A stretch of 34,909 nucleotides of DNA, taken from NCBI GenBank assembly GCA_023406895.1, contig JAEXTV010000035.1:1-34909 (forward strand), in the 5' to 3' direction. The notes under the pieces are model-generated. The model did not search any database and was not told the origin of the DNA. It saw nothing but the letters and a program-made list of their open reading frames with translations. Numbering within the stretch: the stretch's first letter is position 1; each line of letters begins with the position of its first letter. Of the stretch, positions 8,475 through 17,714 are shown in pieces. The stretch is from Bacillota bacterium (GTDB lineage Bacteria; Bacillota; Clostridia; Christensenellales; SZUA-584). The position numbers and the translations under genes are program-made.

Positions 8475-9692
8475 TTATCTTGACTTAGATTTGGAGTATG
8501 TATCAAATGCAACCGCAAGCAGCACGACGAGCCCCTTTGCAACCAACTGTACAAAGACGTCAACGCCGAGTATGGACATACCGTTGTTCATAACGCCCAT
8601 GATGAAGCCGCCCACCATCGCGCCCCAAATGGTACCGACACCGCCATAAGCGGAAGCGCCGCCGATGAAGCATGCGCCGATGGCGTCAAGCTCATAGTTT
8701 GTGCCAACGTTCGGCGAAGACGCATTCAATCTGCCCGCAACGATGATGGCTGCAATCGCGGAAAGCAAGCCCATATTCGAATACACAAGGAACATCATTT
8801 TTTTGGTGTTAATACCCGAAAGCTCTGCCGCCTTGATATTGCCGCCCATGGCATACAGATGTCGGCCGGGAATCGTTTTGGTCGCGATAAAGGTGTAAAC
8901 CGCAAAGACAACCGCCACGATAATCAGCAGAATCGGAATGCCTTCGTCCATAGCGAGCCAGTAAGAGAAGATATTGATGACAATGAAGAACGAAATCGCT
9001 TTGGCCACAACCGAACCAAACGATGCCGCTTCATATCCGCGCGCCAGCTTGCTTCTTCTGTTGATAAAGAGATAGACCACAAAAATAACAGACAGCACAA
9101 GCCCAACCACCAGTGTCGTCACATTCAGGAACGCCACTTTGTTTTGGAGCTGAAGAAGATTGCTGATGCCTAAAAAGTCTGGGACAGTTTTCGGCGCGAT
9201 ATCCGGAAGAGAACCCGACCCGATTACCTTATACAACTCAGGAAGCCCTAAGGTTTGCCCGTTGAGTATAATGTTGTTCAATCCACGGAAGACCAACATA
9301 CCGCTGAGGGTGGTAATGAACGGCGGCACCTTAACAAACGCAATCCAGAAGCCCTGCCACATACCGGCAGCTAAACCGGTTATCACACTGATGATGATCG
9401 CGAGCCATGCAGGCAGACCGAGCGTTGTACCCAGAAGGCCCGACATCGCGCTGACCAAAGCCACAATCGCGCCGACCGAAAGGTCGATGTTACCGCCGGT
9501 CAGTATGCAGAGCATCATACCGGTTGCAAGTATCAGCACATAGCTGTTCTGACGCACCAGCATCGATACATTTCTCGGCCAGATCAAACTGCCGCCTGTC
9601 ATGATCCCAAAAAAGATCATAATGACAAGCAAGGCGAACAGCATTCCGTATTGCCGCGTATTGCGGCCAATGAAATCTTTTACTTTATTCAT
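8475..9692 (-). CDS. gguB: sugar ABC transporter permease (GguB/XylH-like)
   Basis: Inner-membrane permease of the BPD_transp_2 (MglC/RbsC/XylH) family, 405 residues with many hydrophobic helices. Family signatures: ILTGGNIDLSVGAIVAL (about residues 63-79), VPPFITTLSGM, the AMGGNIKAAELSGIN coupling-loop motif and GGASAYGGVGTIWGA. The length of about 400 matches GguB/XylH rather than the shorter RbsC type. Its ATG overlaps the ATPase stop by 4 nt (ATGA). With the ATPase and the binding protein upstream it makes a ChvE-GguA-GguB type importer for xylose, arabinose, glucose or galactose; the exact specificity cannot be read from sequence. Confidence 0.92.
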   Translation of the reverse strand: MNKVKDFIGRNTRQYGMLFALLVIMIFFGIMTGGSLIWPRNVSMLVRQNSYVLILATGMMLCILTGGNIDLSVGAIVALVSAMSGLLGTTLGLPAWLAIIISVITGLAAGMWQGFWIAFVKVPPFITTLSGMLVFRGLNNIILNGQTLGLPELYKVIGSGSLPDIAPKTVPDFLGISNLLQLQNKVAFLNVTTLVVGLVLSVIFVVYLFINRRSKLARGYEAASFGSVVAKAISFFIVINIFSYWLAMDEGIPILLIIVAVVFAVYTFIATKTIPGRHLYAMGGNIKAAELSGINTKKMMFLVYSNMGLLSAIAAIIVAGRLNASSPNVGTNYELDAIGACFIGGASAYGGVGTIWGAMVGGFIMGVMNNGMSILGVDVFVQLVAKGLVVLLAVAFDTYSKSKSR

Positions 9693-11242
9693 TTTTTATT
9701 CCCCCTGTTGCTCTCGGCAGAACTTTGAATAATTGTCGACATGATGCCCACCTGCGTTGCTTCGCTGGTTTGCATCTCGCCGACGACGCGCCCTTCATTC
9801 ATAATGTACAAGCGGTCGGTAATTCCTAATATCTCAGGCAGCTCGGATGAGATCATGATCACGCATTTTCCGCTTTCCGCCAATTGAAGGATGATCTTGT
9901 ATATCTCATATTTGGCACCCACGTCGATACCGCGGGTCGGTTCATCGAGTATCAGCACATCGGGGTTGGCAAAAATCCACTTGCTCAATACCACCTTCTG
10001 CTGATTGCCGCCCGAAAGGTTGCCGGCTTTCTGAAAGATGCTCGAGGACTTAATGTTCAGCTTTTCTCGGTATTCCTTACCGATGAGCAGTTCTTCGTCA
10101 CCGTTGATGACTGAGCCTTTGCTTATGGCTTTGAGATTGGCAAGCGTAATATTCGTTTTGATATCTTGAATCAGCACAAGCCCGGCCGTTTTTCTGTCCT
10201 CGGTCACATAAGCGATACCATGGTCAATCGCCTGGCTGATATTATGCAGCTCAATCTCTTTTCCGTCTTTAATCAGCTTGCCGGAAATTCTCTTGCCGTA
10301 TGCCCTGCCAAAAACGCTCATGGCGAGCTCTGTTCTGCCTGCGCCCATCAGCCCGGCAAGACCGACAATTTCACCTTTGCGCACATTCAGACAGACATTA
10401 TCAATCACGACCCTCTCTTCATCAAGCGGATCGTGCACCACCCAGTCATTAATCTCGAAACCGATATCTCCAATTTTCGCTTCATGTCTGGGGAAGCGGT
10501 CCATCAATTCGCGTCCCACCATCCCTTTAATGATCCGGCCTTCACTCACCTGATCGTCGTTAGCCAACGTCTCGATGGTTTTGCCGTCTCTGAGTACGGT
10601 GATATTGTTTGCGATTTTTATGACCTCATGAAGTTTATGCGAAATCAGGATACACGTTAATCCCTGCTCTTTATTCAGCGTCTGTAACAACTCGAGCAGA
10701 TGGTTTGAGTCGTCATCGTTAAGCGCCGCCGTTGGCTCGTCTAGAATCAACAGTTCACAGTTCTTAGACAGCGCCTTTGCAATTTCAACAAGCTGCTGCT
10801 TGCCAACACCGATATCCTTTATTAAAGTATTGCGTTTCTCCTTAAGCCCAACCTTCTCCATCAGTTCGGCTGCTTTGTTGTTGGTTTCATCCCAATTGAT
10901 GATGCCACCCTTGGCTCTCTCGTTTCCTAAGAATATATTTTCTGCTATTGTCATATAAGGGCTCAGCGCGAGCTCCTGATGGATAATGGCAATGCCCACC
11001 CCTTCACTCTCGCGGATGCTTTTAAATCTGCACTCTGTCCCCTTAAAAAAAATGTTTCCCGTGTAAGATCCAAAAGGGTATATCCCGCTCAAAACGTTCA
11101 TCAGCGTCGATTTACCCGCTCCGTTTTCACCAACCAACGCATGAATCTCGCCTTTTTTGACCTTAAATGTCACATCCTTTAGAGCGATGACACCGGGAAA
11201 CTCTTTTGTGATATTGTCCATTTCCAGTATGTATTCCGACAT
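9689..11242 (-). CDS. gguA: sugar ABC transporter ATP-binding protein, double NBD (GguA-like)
   Basis: Cytoplasmic ATPase that powers the adjacent permease, 517 residues with two ABC domains. NBD1 has Walker A GENGAGKST (38-46), signature VGKQQLVEIAKAL and Walker B LLILDEPTAAL. NBD2 has the degenerate Walker A GLMGAGRTE normal for this family, signature LSGGNQQKV and Walker B VLILDEPTRGID. The ATG at 11242 is preceded by AAGGAG at 7-nt spacing. It lies 125 bp after the binding-protein gene, with a strong hairpin between them that probably lowers its expression relative to the binding protein. Confidence 0.93.
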   Translation of the reverse strand: MSEYILEMDNITKEFPGVIALKDVTFKVKKGEIHALVGENGAGKSTLMNVLSGIYPFGSYTGNIFFKGTECRFKSIRESEGVGIAIIHQELALSPYMTIAENIFLGNERAKGGIINWDETNNKAAELMEKVGLKEKRNTLIKDIGVGKQQLVEIAKALSKNCELLILDEPTAALNDDDSNHLLELLQTLNKEQGLTCILISHKLHEVIKIANNITVLRDGKTIETLANDDQVSEGRIIKGMVGRELMDRFPRHEAKIGDIGFEINDWVVHDPLDEERVVIDNVCLNVRKGEIVGLAGLMGAGRTELAMSVFGRAYGKRISGKLIKDGKEIELHNISQAIDHGIAYVTEDRKTAGLVLIQDIKTNITLANLKAISKGSVINGDEELLIGKEYREKLNIKSSSIFQKAGNLSGGNQQKVVLSKWIFANPDVLILDEPTRGIDVGAKYEIYKIILQLAESGKCVIMISSELPEILGITDRLYIMNEGRVVGEMQTSEATQVGIMSTIIQSSAESNRGNKK

Positions 11243-11324
11243 GCGACCACTCCTTGTCTAAAAACTTAAACCAATCCTCTTAAAACAACGCCCAAAACAT
11301 TCGTTTTCGAACTCTGTTTAAGAA

Positions 11325-11351
11325 AATGGCGGCAGCTGTGCTGCCGCCATT
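11325..11351 (-). terminator. partial terminator/attenuator between binding protein and ATPase genes
   Basis: A perfect 12-bp inverted repeat (AATGGCGGCAGC / GCTGCCGCCATT, 3-nt loop) is followed on the minus strand by TTTCTT, 16 nt after the binding-protein stop. Placed inside the operon, it should leave the binding protein more abundant than the ATPase and permease, either by partial termination or by protecting the mRNA 3' end. Confidence 0.75.
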
Positions 11352-11367
11352 CACCTTAAATTAGGGT

Positions 11368-12525
11368 TTATTCCGCATCCGGAATATCAGACAGTTTGTA
11401 ATAGTTGGTGTCAACAAGAAGCGCTTTCCAGTTGTCCTTGTCAGCGAACTTGATCTCGCAGTTGAAGGACGGAACTTTCTTCACGCCGTTGTCGTATTCG
11501 GCATTCACAGGAACTTCCGTGCCAGCAAGGATCGCATCGGTCATCGCGATAACCTGGTCCGCGAGGACACGGGTATCCTTGAAGATGGACATGGACTGTT
11601 CGCCGCGGATGATCTGGCCCACATTGATCTTGTCGCAGTCCTGACCGGTGATGATCGGGAACGGCTTATCTTCTGTGCCATAGCCAGCAGCCTTCAGCGA
11701 AGCCACAATGCCCTGTGCCAAGCTGTCGTTCGGGGAGAGCACCACGTCGATGTTCTCGTCCGCATAGTAAGCGGTCAGCAGATTGTCCATTCTGTCCTGT
11801 GCGCCCTGAGCTTTCCAGTTCGTGATCGCGATTTCGCCCGGATATTCAATCTGTTCGGACTTCACGACGAGCACTTTGCTGTCAATGTAAGGCTGCAGAA
11901 CTTCCATAGCGCCCTGATTGAACAGTTTCGCGTTGTTGTCGCCCGGGTCTCCGCCGAAGCACTCCATCGTGAAGGGGCCTTTTTCGCCTTTGTCAAGACC
12001 AAGCGCGCTGACGATGAACTCGCCCTGCATTGTTCCAACACCTTTGTTGTCGAATGTTGCATAATAGTCAACAGCTTCGGTGTTCGTGATCAGTCTGTCA
12101 TAAGCGATAACAGGGATACCCGCTGCTTTAGCCTGTTCCAGAGTGCCGCCCAGCGCGCCACCGTCGATGGACGCGATAACGAGAACGTTCACACCCATGG
12201 TGATCTGGTTCTCGATCTGGCTGTTCTGCATGGCCTGTGTCTCATCAGCATACTGAAGATCTACTTTGTAGCCTTTGGCTTCAAGAGCAGCCTTCACGTT
12301 TGCGCCGTCTTCATTCCATCTCTGGAGAGACTTTGTCGGCATTGTCACGCCAACAAGTTTGCCAGCGCCGGAATCATCCGAAGGGGCAACCGATTCGCTC
12401 TCAACAGGAGCCACAGAGGATTCTTCTGCCGGAGCAGACGACGAAGCAGCCGGAGCCGAGCAAGCCGCAAAAGCTGCGACCAGCATAACAAGCGCCAAAA
12501 TCAGACCGCCTAATTTTTTAGACAT
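11368..12525 (-). CDS. chvE: ChvE-like multiple-sugar-binding lipoprotein
   Basis: Extracytoplasmic binding protein of a monosaccharide ABC importer, 385 residues. A lipoprotein signal ends at Cys21-Cys22 (FAACSAP) and is followed by a Ser/Ala/Glu/Pro-rich tether to about residue 55. The binding-fold signatures TMPTKSLQRWNEDG, QIENQITMGVNVLVIASIDG, IPVIAYDRLI, GGDPGDNNA, SPNDSLAQG and TGQDCD match the ChvE family, which binds xylose, arabinose, glucose and galactose. It is the first gene of the transporter operon. The ATG at 12525 has AAGGAGG 8 nt upstream. The long upstream region holds repeated motifs that may be regulator sites. Confidence 0.92.
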   Translation of the reverse strand: MSKKLGGLILALVMLVAAFAACSAPAASSSAPAEESSVAPVESESVAPSDDSGAGKLVGVTMPTKSLQRWNEDGANVKAALEAKGYKVDLQYADETQAMQNSQIENQITMGVNVLVIASIDGGALGGTLEQAKAAGIPVIAYDRLITNTEAVDYYATFDNKGVGTMQGEFIVSALGLDKGEKGPFTMECFGGDPGDNNAKLFNQGAMEVLQPYIDSKVLVVKSEQIEYPGEIAITNWKAQGAQDRMDNLLTAYYADENIDVVLSPNDSLAQGIVASLKAAGYGTEDKPFPIITGQDCDKINVGQIIRGEQSMSIFKDTRVLADQVIAMTDAILAGTEVPVNAEYDNGVKKVPSFNCEIKFADKDNWKALLVDTNYYKLSDIPDAE

Positions 12526-12614
12526 CTAGGGGTTCCTCCTTATGTTTTTGATGTTGTCATGTTACCGTATATATGAAAAACGATGAATAGTGAATTTTGT
12601 GATGGTCATGCTTT

Positions 12615-12726
12615 TTTTTAACATGTCCGTGTAATATTTTCATATGGCTGGATTTTTTTAATAATAAAAAAATCCAGTAAAGAACGTACGCTTTTTACTT
12701 TTATCATTATTTTTAACATATACGTG
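12615..12726 (-). promoter_or_regulatory. candidate operator pair upstream of the ChvE-like operon
   Basis: Two minus-strand copies of a 17-mer, CACGTATATGTTAAAAA (12710-12726) and CACGGACATGTTAAAAA (12615-12631), are identical at 15 positions, have the same orientation and start 95 bp apart, about nine helical turns. They lie 90-200 bp before the gene. AraC-type response regulators often use such tandem sites. A weak promoter (TTCACT-17-TATACG) lies nearer the gene. Binding by the YesN-like regulator is inference. Confidence 0.4.
12648..12677. repeat. 30-bp A/T-rich palindrome between the operator-like repeats
   Basis: A perfect inverted repeat: CTGGATTTTTTTA (12648-12660), loop ATAA, then its exact complement (12665-12677). 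It is symmetrical with T/A runs on both arms, so it could act as a terminator-like hairpin on either strand or as a protein site. It lies between the two 17-mer repeats. Confidence 0.6.
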
Positions 12727-13030
12727 CAGCTAAAAACCACAATATATTATAAAATGAGATCAAAACAACGCGAGATCAGGTATGTTCCTGTCACAAATGA
12801 ATATAGCACGCGCTTCGCTCATCGCACAGTCTTCTTGGCTCACTGCTCAATAGCACTCAAACTCATTAATAAAAAGAATGAGCTATCACGATAGGCAACT
12901 GACAAGGTATAGCTTTTTTGATTATGATGCTTTGCACCACTTTTATTCATGGGTGAACGGTCATACTCCGAATTGTATAACTCTTAACAGCCTGTTAAGG
13001 GCATATATTTATGGGCATATATATTCAAAT
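12727..13030. other. gene-free spacer with a 17-nt palindrome
   Basis: No convincing gene on either strand. It contains CTTAACAG-C-CTGTTAAG at 12983-12999 and a tandem GGGCATATAT pair at about 13000-13025. It is probably the distal upstream region of the ChvE-like operon plus the flank of a repeat element. Confidence 0.4.
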
Positions 13031-13195
13031 AAACAATGTTGAGATGAAAAATAGCGGATGGACAAGCGGATTTCGTAATATGTGGAGCGATATCGAGGGA
13101 ATAGCACGCTACTTGGTTATTTCAACGACACCGAAGAGTACGTAGCCGCCGTTTAGACAACGTTCGAATTAATCAGCGTTTACTCAAGTGCATTG
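13031..13195 (+). repeat. dispersed repeat, copy A (partner at 27425-27590)
   Basis: This stretch aligns over about 160 bp with 27425-27590. Shared blocks include GATGGA, AGCGGATTTCG, AATAGCA, GCGACACCG/ACGACACCG, AGAG.ACG and GTTC(C)GAATT. Both copies are diverged, non-coding and lie in gene-free spacers. I see no transposase gene or clear terminal inverted repeats. Confidence 0.7.
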
Positions 13196-13262
13196 ATAAA
13201 GCAGTCAACTCTGATGTGAGACAATTGCTTCTGTATGAAGCCGAACCGCGTCAGGCACAGAA

Positions 13263-13294
13263 AAAGCCGTATCGCGGCAAAACGATACGGCTTT
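13263..13294 (-). terminator. intrinsic terminator of xylA
   Basis: A 12-bp perfect stem (AAAGCCGTATCG / CGATACGGCTTT) with an 8-nt loop ends in a minus-strand T run, beginning about 21 nt after the xylA stop. Confidence 0.88.
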
Positions 13295-13315
13295 GTGTCG
13301 AGTCTGTTATAAGGT

Positions 13316-14632
13316 TTAGCCGAAGATCACCGAGTTGATAATCCCTTCGAGATACTCCTGCGATCCGCTGGCGTTCGACTTGACTTCGCCCATGTCCAGC
13401 GCGTATTTTTCGAGTGCGGCGAAATCTGCCTGCCCGCTCACGATCTTCGCGCCGATGCCGGACTTGTAGCTCGCATAGCGTTCGTCCACGAACTTGTCGA
13501 TACGGCCGTCCGCAATCAGCTTGCTGGCAATCTTGAAGCCAAGTGCCATGGTATCCATACCCACGATATAACCGCGGAATACGTCTTCCGTTGAAATGGA
13601 TTCGCGGCGCAGCTTGGAGTCGAAGTTGGTGCCGCCCTTTGTGAAGCCGCCCGCTTTGATGACTTCATACATCGCAAGCGTCACATCATACACGTTGGTA
13701 GGGAAGTTGTCGGTATCCCAGCCGTTGAACACCTCGCCCTGATTCGCGTCAATCGATCCAAACACGCCGTTTTCACGCGCCACACGCAGCTCATGCGCAA
13801 AGCTGTGTCCCGCAAGCGTCGCATGGTTAGCTTCAACGTTCATCTTGAAGTCTTTATCCAGGCCGTATTTGCGTAAGAACGCAAGCACAGTCGCCACATC
13901 GTAATCATACTGATGGGCTGTCGGTTCCATCGGCTTGGGTTCAATGTAGAAATCGCCTTCAAACCCGATGCTCTTTTTATAATCACGCGCCATCGTCAGC
14001 ATGCGCGCAAGATTGTCCTGTTCGAGCCCAAGGTTCGTATTGAGCAATGTGGTATACCCTTCGCGGCCGCCCCAGAACACATAGCCGTCGCCACCGAGGC
14101 GTTTTGTGCACTCCATCGCTTTTTTAATCTGGGCCGCCGCATATGCAAACACATCCGCGTTGCACGAGGTTGCAGCACCATGCAGAAACCGCTTGTTGCT
14201 GAACAGGTTGGCCGTTCCCCAAAGCAGCTTTTTGCCGGTATCCTTCATCAGCTTTTCCAGAAGCGCAACAAAATCGTCGAGAATCGCGTTGCTCTCAGCC
14301 AGTGTGGCGCCTTCGGGCGCAATGTCGCGGTCGTGGAAGCAGAAATAGTCAATGCCGAGCTTGTCCATCAGTTCGAAACCCGCATAAGCTTTGTGCTCGA
14401 ATATCTCGCGGTCGGTAAGCCCGCCGAAGGTTTTATCCATGGTGCCCGACATTCCAAAAATATCCGCACCGTTGCCGCAAAGCGTATGCCAATAGGACAT
14501 GGCGAACTTTAAGTGTTCTCTCATCGTTTTGCCGTTCAGTTTTTCATCGGGGTTGTAAAACTTGAACGATAACGCATCGCCGTCTTTTCCTTTGTATTGG
14601 ATCTTTGGAACGCCGGAGAAATACTCTTTCAT
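13316..14632 (-). CDS. xylA: xylose isomerase, class II
   Basis: Cytoplasmic metal-dependent isomerase converting D-xylose to D-xylulose. The 438 residues match the class II length, with the extra N-terminal segment. Active-site signatures are intact: FCFHDRDIAPEG (catalytic His and Asp), GGREGY, IEPKPMEPTAHQYD (metal-binding Glu), VEANHATLAGH (Glu and His ligands), SIDANQGE and GWDTDNFP (Asp ligands). The ATG at 14632 is preceded by a modest CGAGGT ribosome site. It appears monocistronic, with its own terminator downstream and a possible operator TAACCGGTTA upstream. D-xylulose would next need phosphorylation; the FGGY kinase at 721-2322 is the only candidate in the window. Confidence 0.97.
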   Translation of the reverse strand: MKEYFSGVPKIQYKGKDGDALSFKFYNPDEKLNGKTMREHLKFAMSYWHTLCGNGADIFGMSGTMDKTFGGLTDREIFEHKAYAGFELMDKLGIDYFCFHDRDIAPEGATLAESNAILDDFVALLEKLMKDTGKKLLWGTANLFSNKRFLHGAATSCNADVFAYAAAQIKKAMECTKRLGGDGYVFWGGREGYTTLLNTNLGLEQDNLARMLTMARDYKKSIGFEGDFYIEPKPMEPTAHQYDYDVATVLAFLRKYGLDKDFKMNVEANHATLAGHSFAHELRVARENGVFGSIDANQGEVFNGWDTDNFPTNVYDVTLAMYEVIKAGGFTKGGTNFDSKLRRESISTEDVFRGYIVGMDTMALGFKIASKLIADGRIDKFVDERYASYKSGIGAKIVSGQADFAALEKYALDMGEVKSNASGSQEYLEGIINSVIFG

Positions 14633-14678
14633 AGGGTAACCTCGCTTCTTTATGTTTTTGCTGGATTTTCGAGTGTCT

Positions 14679-14688
14679 TAACCGGTTA
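14679..14688. promoter_or_regulatory. candidate LacI-family/cre-type operator before xylA
   Basis: A 10-bp perfect palindrome TAACCGGTTA lies 47 bp before the xylA ATG. The central CG dyad flanked by AAC/GTT is typical of LacI/CcpA-family sites. No regulator of that family is encoded in the window. Visual match only. Confidence 0.35.
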
Positions 14689-14898
14689 CGGAAGAGACCG
14701 CTCGAACAATCATACATCTATTCTAGCAACTGGTTATTTTTTCTGCTATAGACCAGATTAGCAGTATTTTAACGATTTGTTTGATGACGGATAATATTCT
14801 CCATACCCGGCAGATTTTCGATTCAGAAAGGGGCATTAATGATCAATTAATCGTATCGGCGTCCATTGAAACAGCGATCAAATAGAAAAGCACATCGT

Positions 14899-16656
14899 TC
14901 AATCAACGGCTTTACGGGGTGCGCTTTCATAAAACACCTTTGCAATCTGATCCTTTAAAACAGGCCGGCTTAAGAAATAGCCCTGAACATAATCGCATTT
15001 CTTTGCCGAGAGATATTCCATCTGCTGCACCTGTTCAACACCCTTTGCGACCACTTCAAAACCGAGTGTATGTGCCAAAGATATGATAGCACCCGTCATA
15101 CGATCAGACAGAGCTGTTCTGTCGATCATGGCTTTATCAATTTTCAGCAGACTCACCGGCATCGCCTTAAGATCATTCAGCGAGGCCGTTACCTTCCCAA
15201 AATCGTCAATGGCCAGTCCGATCCCCATATTTTTGAGTTGATCTAAAACACCGATCACATTTTCGCAGCCCGAACTCAGAGCCGATTCAGTCATTTCGAA
15301 TTCCAGATACCGGCTGTCGAACCCGGTCTTTTTTAGAATGCCGCTAACACATGCGGGGAAAGATGGATCGAGCAGCTGCTTCACCGACAGATTGATCGAT
15401 ATCACGGTATTGATATCGGCTTTATCGCGAAGTTCGGCAAAGGTGCTCAAAGCCGCTTCAATGGCCCACCTGCCGATCTCGTGTATGATGCCGGTTTCTT
15501 CGGTGATCGGTATAAACTCAACAGGGCTGATCACGCCAAGCTCCGGATGGTTCCAGCGGGCCAGTGCTTCAAACCCGCGCAGCTTGAATGACCCGCAGTC
15601 GTAATGAGGCTGATACACTAAAAAAAGCTCATTGCTTTGAGTGGCATACACCAAATCATTCTCCAGCCGATTCTTTCTCTTCACTTCATCTCCCAATGTA
15701 TGGGTGAAAAATTGACAAACGTTCTTTCCAAGCTTTTTGGCTTTAACCAGTGCCATGTCCGCATTGCGGAGCAACTCCTCTGCGCTGACACCATGGTCAG
15801 GACATTTGGCCACGCCAAAGCGAGCATGCATTAAAAATTCTTTGCGCCCGATGCAGACAGGATCTTTCAGCACATCGCAAAACCCTTTCAGATAACCGCG
15901 AATGTCTTCGGTGTCCGCATCACGAGAAATAAGAATTATAAATTCAGAGAAGCCCACCCTTGCCAGCAAATCCTCGTGACGGCAGTATTGTTTCCACCGC
16001 TGGGCCACGCTCTGCAAAACAGCGTCACAGAGGCTCTGCCCCAACGTATCAGCCACTTTTTTTAAATCATCAACATCGATATATACAAGATAAAAACCAT
16101 TGCTTCTTTCTTGCAGCATATCTGCCTGATCCATCAGCGTCTTTTTGTTTGGCAGCCCTGTTAATGAATCGTAGTAAGCAAGCGAGTGCAGCATCTGCTC
16201 GTTCTTTTTGACGATCATGCTGTATTCCACCACTCTGTTCAACTGATCTTTTAGCCTTCTTGAATAGTTGTTGATGATGATACTGACTGTACCCGAAATC
16301 AACGGAACAAAAATACCCGGCAGCGGATCGGTGCTGCCTCGAATCAGCGTGGTCGCCAATGCCGCCACACTCGTTATGCCGCAAAGAATCAAAGCCGTTT
16401 GATGGCTCCTCTTCATCGGATTGAGCGTCAGCAGAATAATGATGAGGACTTGTCCCTGAGCCAGAATGCCGCTTAACGTATATTTGCTGATATGCGCGAA
16501 AGCTATGTATCGCTGAATGCTTGACATATAGATGATGACCGAATTGAAGCCGATATAAAAAACCACACCGATAATTAACAACAACCAGTGTACGGGCCTT
16601 GTTTTATCATCCTTCAAATTAATATGCGGCTTATCATTGTTATAAAATTGCAACAT
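14899..16656 (-). CDS. membrane GGDEF-EAL protein with degenerate active sites
   Basis: A c-di-GMP signalling protein of 585 residues. The N terminus has about four or five membrane helices (to about residue 125), followed by GGDEF and EAL domains. The GGDEF signature is GFSEF, lacking the second Gly and the acidic residue needed for cyclase activity, but an RHED inhibitory-site motif is kept five residues before it. The EAL domain keeps FEALARW, INLS, FEMTES, IDDFG, LLKID and VQGYF. The conserved AEGVE reads AKGVE, so a catalytic Glu is Lys, and loop 6 after DDFG is altered (KVTAS). It may therefore bind c-di-GMP as a receptor rather than make or cleave it. It is a single gene with no functional link to xylA visible. 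Confidence 0.9.
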   Translation of the reverse strand: MLQFYNNDKPHINLKDDKTRPVHWLLLIIGVVFYIGFNSVIIYMSSIQRYIAFAHISKYTLSGILAQGQVLIIILLTLNPMKRSHQTALILCGITSVAALATTLIRGSTDPLPGIFVPLISGTVSIIINNYSRRLKDQLNRVVEYSMIVKKNEQMLHSLAYYDSLTGLPNKKTLMDQADMLQERSNGFYLVYIDVDDLKKVADTLGQSLCDAVLQSVAQRWKQYCRHEDLLARVGFSEFIILISRDADTEDIRGYLKGFCDVLKDPVCIGRKEFLMHARFGVAKCPDHGVSAEELLRNADMALVKAKKLGKNVCQFFTHTLGDEVKRKNRLENDLVYATQSNELFLVYQPHYDCGSFKLRGFEALARWNHPELGVISPVEFIPITEETGIIHEIGRWAIEAALSTFAELRDKADINTVISINLSVKQLLDPSFPACVSGILKKTGFDSRYLEFEMTESALSSGCENVIGVLDQLKNMGIGLAIDDFGKVTASLNDLKAMPVSLLKIDKAMIDRTALSDRMTGAIISLAHTLGFEVVAKGVEQVQQMEYLSAKKCDYVQGYFLSRPVLKDQIAKVFYESAPRKAVD

Positions 16657-17066
16657 ACTTGCGCATTCCCCAATCGTCGCATTAACGGTTTTTTATGCGC
16701 TGCTCGGTTTTCCGCGGATACTAATGGTATTATCGTATAAATATGGTGGTTAATTAGCAGAATTTAATACTATATTGTTGGTATATTGTTCCATAAAATA
16801 TGATGATGGAATCTCTTTTTTGCTCGTTTCATCCACTGAGAAACAATGCTTGCGGACAGCGAAACAGACCCTCTTTTTGTTTAAACCAGCTGATTCGCAT
16901 AAAAATATAAAGCCCCTCATGTCTTAAGGAGCTTCAGAGTGTTTATAAACTTCTTATCATGGCCTGGTATCCGTGATGAAAGCCTCTATCATCCGCCTTG
17001 CGGCAGCAAGCGGCGGCCATAAGAACTGCATAGCCTGTTGATTACCGCAATCCTTGCGCAGTCTTC
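16657..17066. other. gene-free spacer
   Basis: No gene is visible on either strand. The part near 16700-16800 is A/T-rich and probably holds the GGDEF-EAL gene promoter. A weak CTTGC/GCAAG hairpin lies near 16996-17020. Otherwise I see nothing in it. Confidence 0.4.
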
Positions 17067-17660
17067 TCATGGCTTTAGGAGATTATCGATCACTTTTAAC
17101 AGTTCGAGCTGTTTGGGAAGCATCATGCGTTTTGGCGTTCGCTCCAGCAGCTTGGCACGTGTGTTTTTCAGGTCATCCACCGACAGATACGGCAAAAGGC
17201 AGACGATTTGATACTCAGCCACCGTCAATGACCAATCCATTGCGGTTTTCTCTCTGGCCGGCTTTGGCGGCAGCAGAATAGTCACAGCCTGTGCGGCAAT
17301 TCTCATGCTCGCGTCGGGGCACCCGGGCCTCATGTCTTCTAAAACAGAAACCAACTGCGCGATAATACGCTCAACATCGTCTAAAAACGCCTGATGCTCC
17401 GGATTGGCTGATAACGGATTGGACCCCGAAAACCATCCGGCAAACATACGCGAAAGCTTCTTGGTTTTTGTCTGACGCTTTTGCGTCTCTTTGTCTGTAA
17501 AGTCTGAAAAAACGCTGCCGAGACTTTGCAGCAGTTTCTCACTCTTTTCAATATTATGAATGCCATTTGCAAGATCCGGTTCCAACTTGTACTCCTTTTC
17601 ATTATCGGGCTCCTCATGTGAGGGTTCTGTCCCGTCAATGTCATAATACTGTCTTATCAT
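17067..17660 (-). CDS. hypothetical cytoplasmic protein, 197 aa
   Basis: I do not recognise this protein. The first 30 residues are acidic, followed by a basic patch (KRQTKTKKLSR at about 61-71), a short aromatic segment (MFAGWFSG) and an all-helical C-terminal half with VERIIAQLVSVLEDM and VAEYQIVCLLPYLSVDDL. No signal peptide or membrane helix is visible. The ATG at 17660 has only a weak ribosome site (GAAGTGAT). It lies 93 bp after the RpiB-like gene on the same strand, but a hairpin with a T run in the gap suggests it is not part of the tetritol operon proper. Confidence 0.6.
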   Translation of the reverse strand: MIRQYYDIDGTEPSHEEPDNEKEYKLEPDLANGIHNIEKSEKLLQSLGSVFSDFTDKETQKRQTKTKKLSRMFAGWFSGSNPLSANPEHQAFLDDVERIIAQLVSVLEDMRPGCPDASMRIAAQAVTILLPPKPAREKTAMDWSLTVAEYQIVCLLPYLSVDDLKNTRAKLLERTPKRMMLPKQLELLKVIDNLLKP

Positions 17661-17714
17661 ATCACTTCAGTTTCCAAGTCTTCAACCGGATCCAGTCATT
17701 TATGCTCATCTCTC

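Noticed and set aside
12648..12677. Terminator of a missing plus-strand gene
   Set aside because: The palindrome has T runs on both strands, but no gene ends near it on either strand; kept as a possible regulatory palindrome instead.
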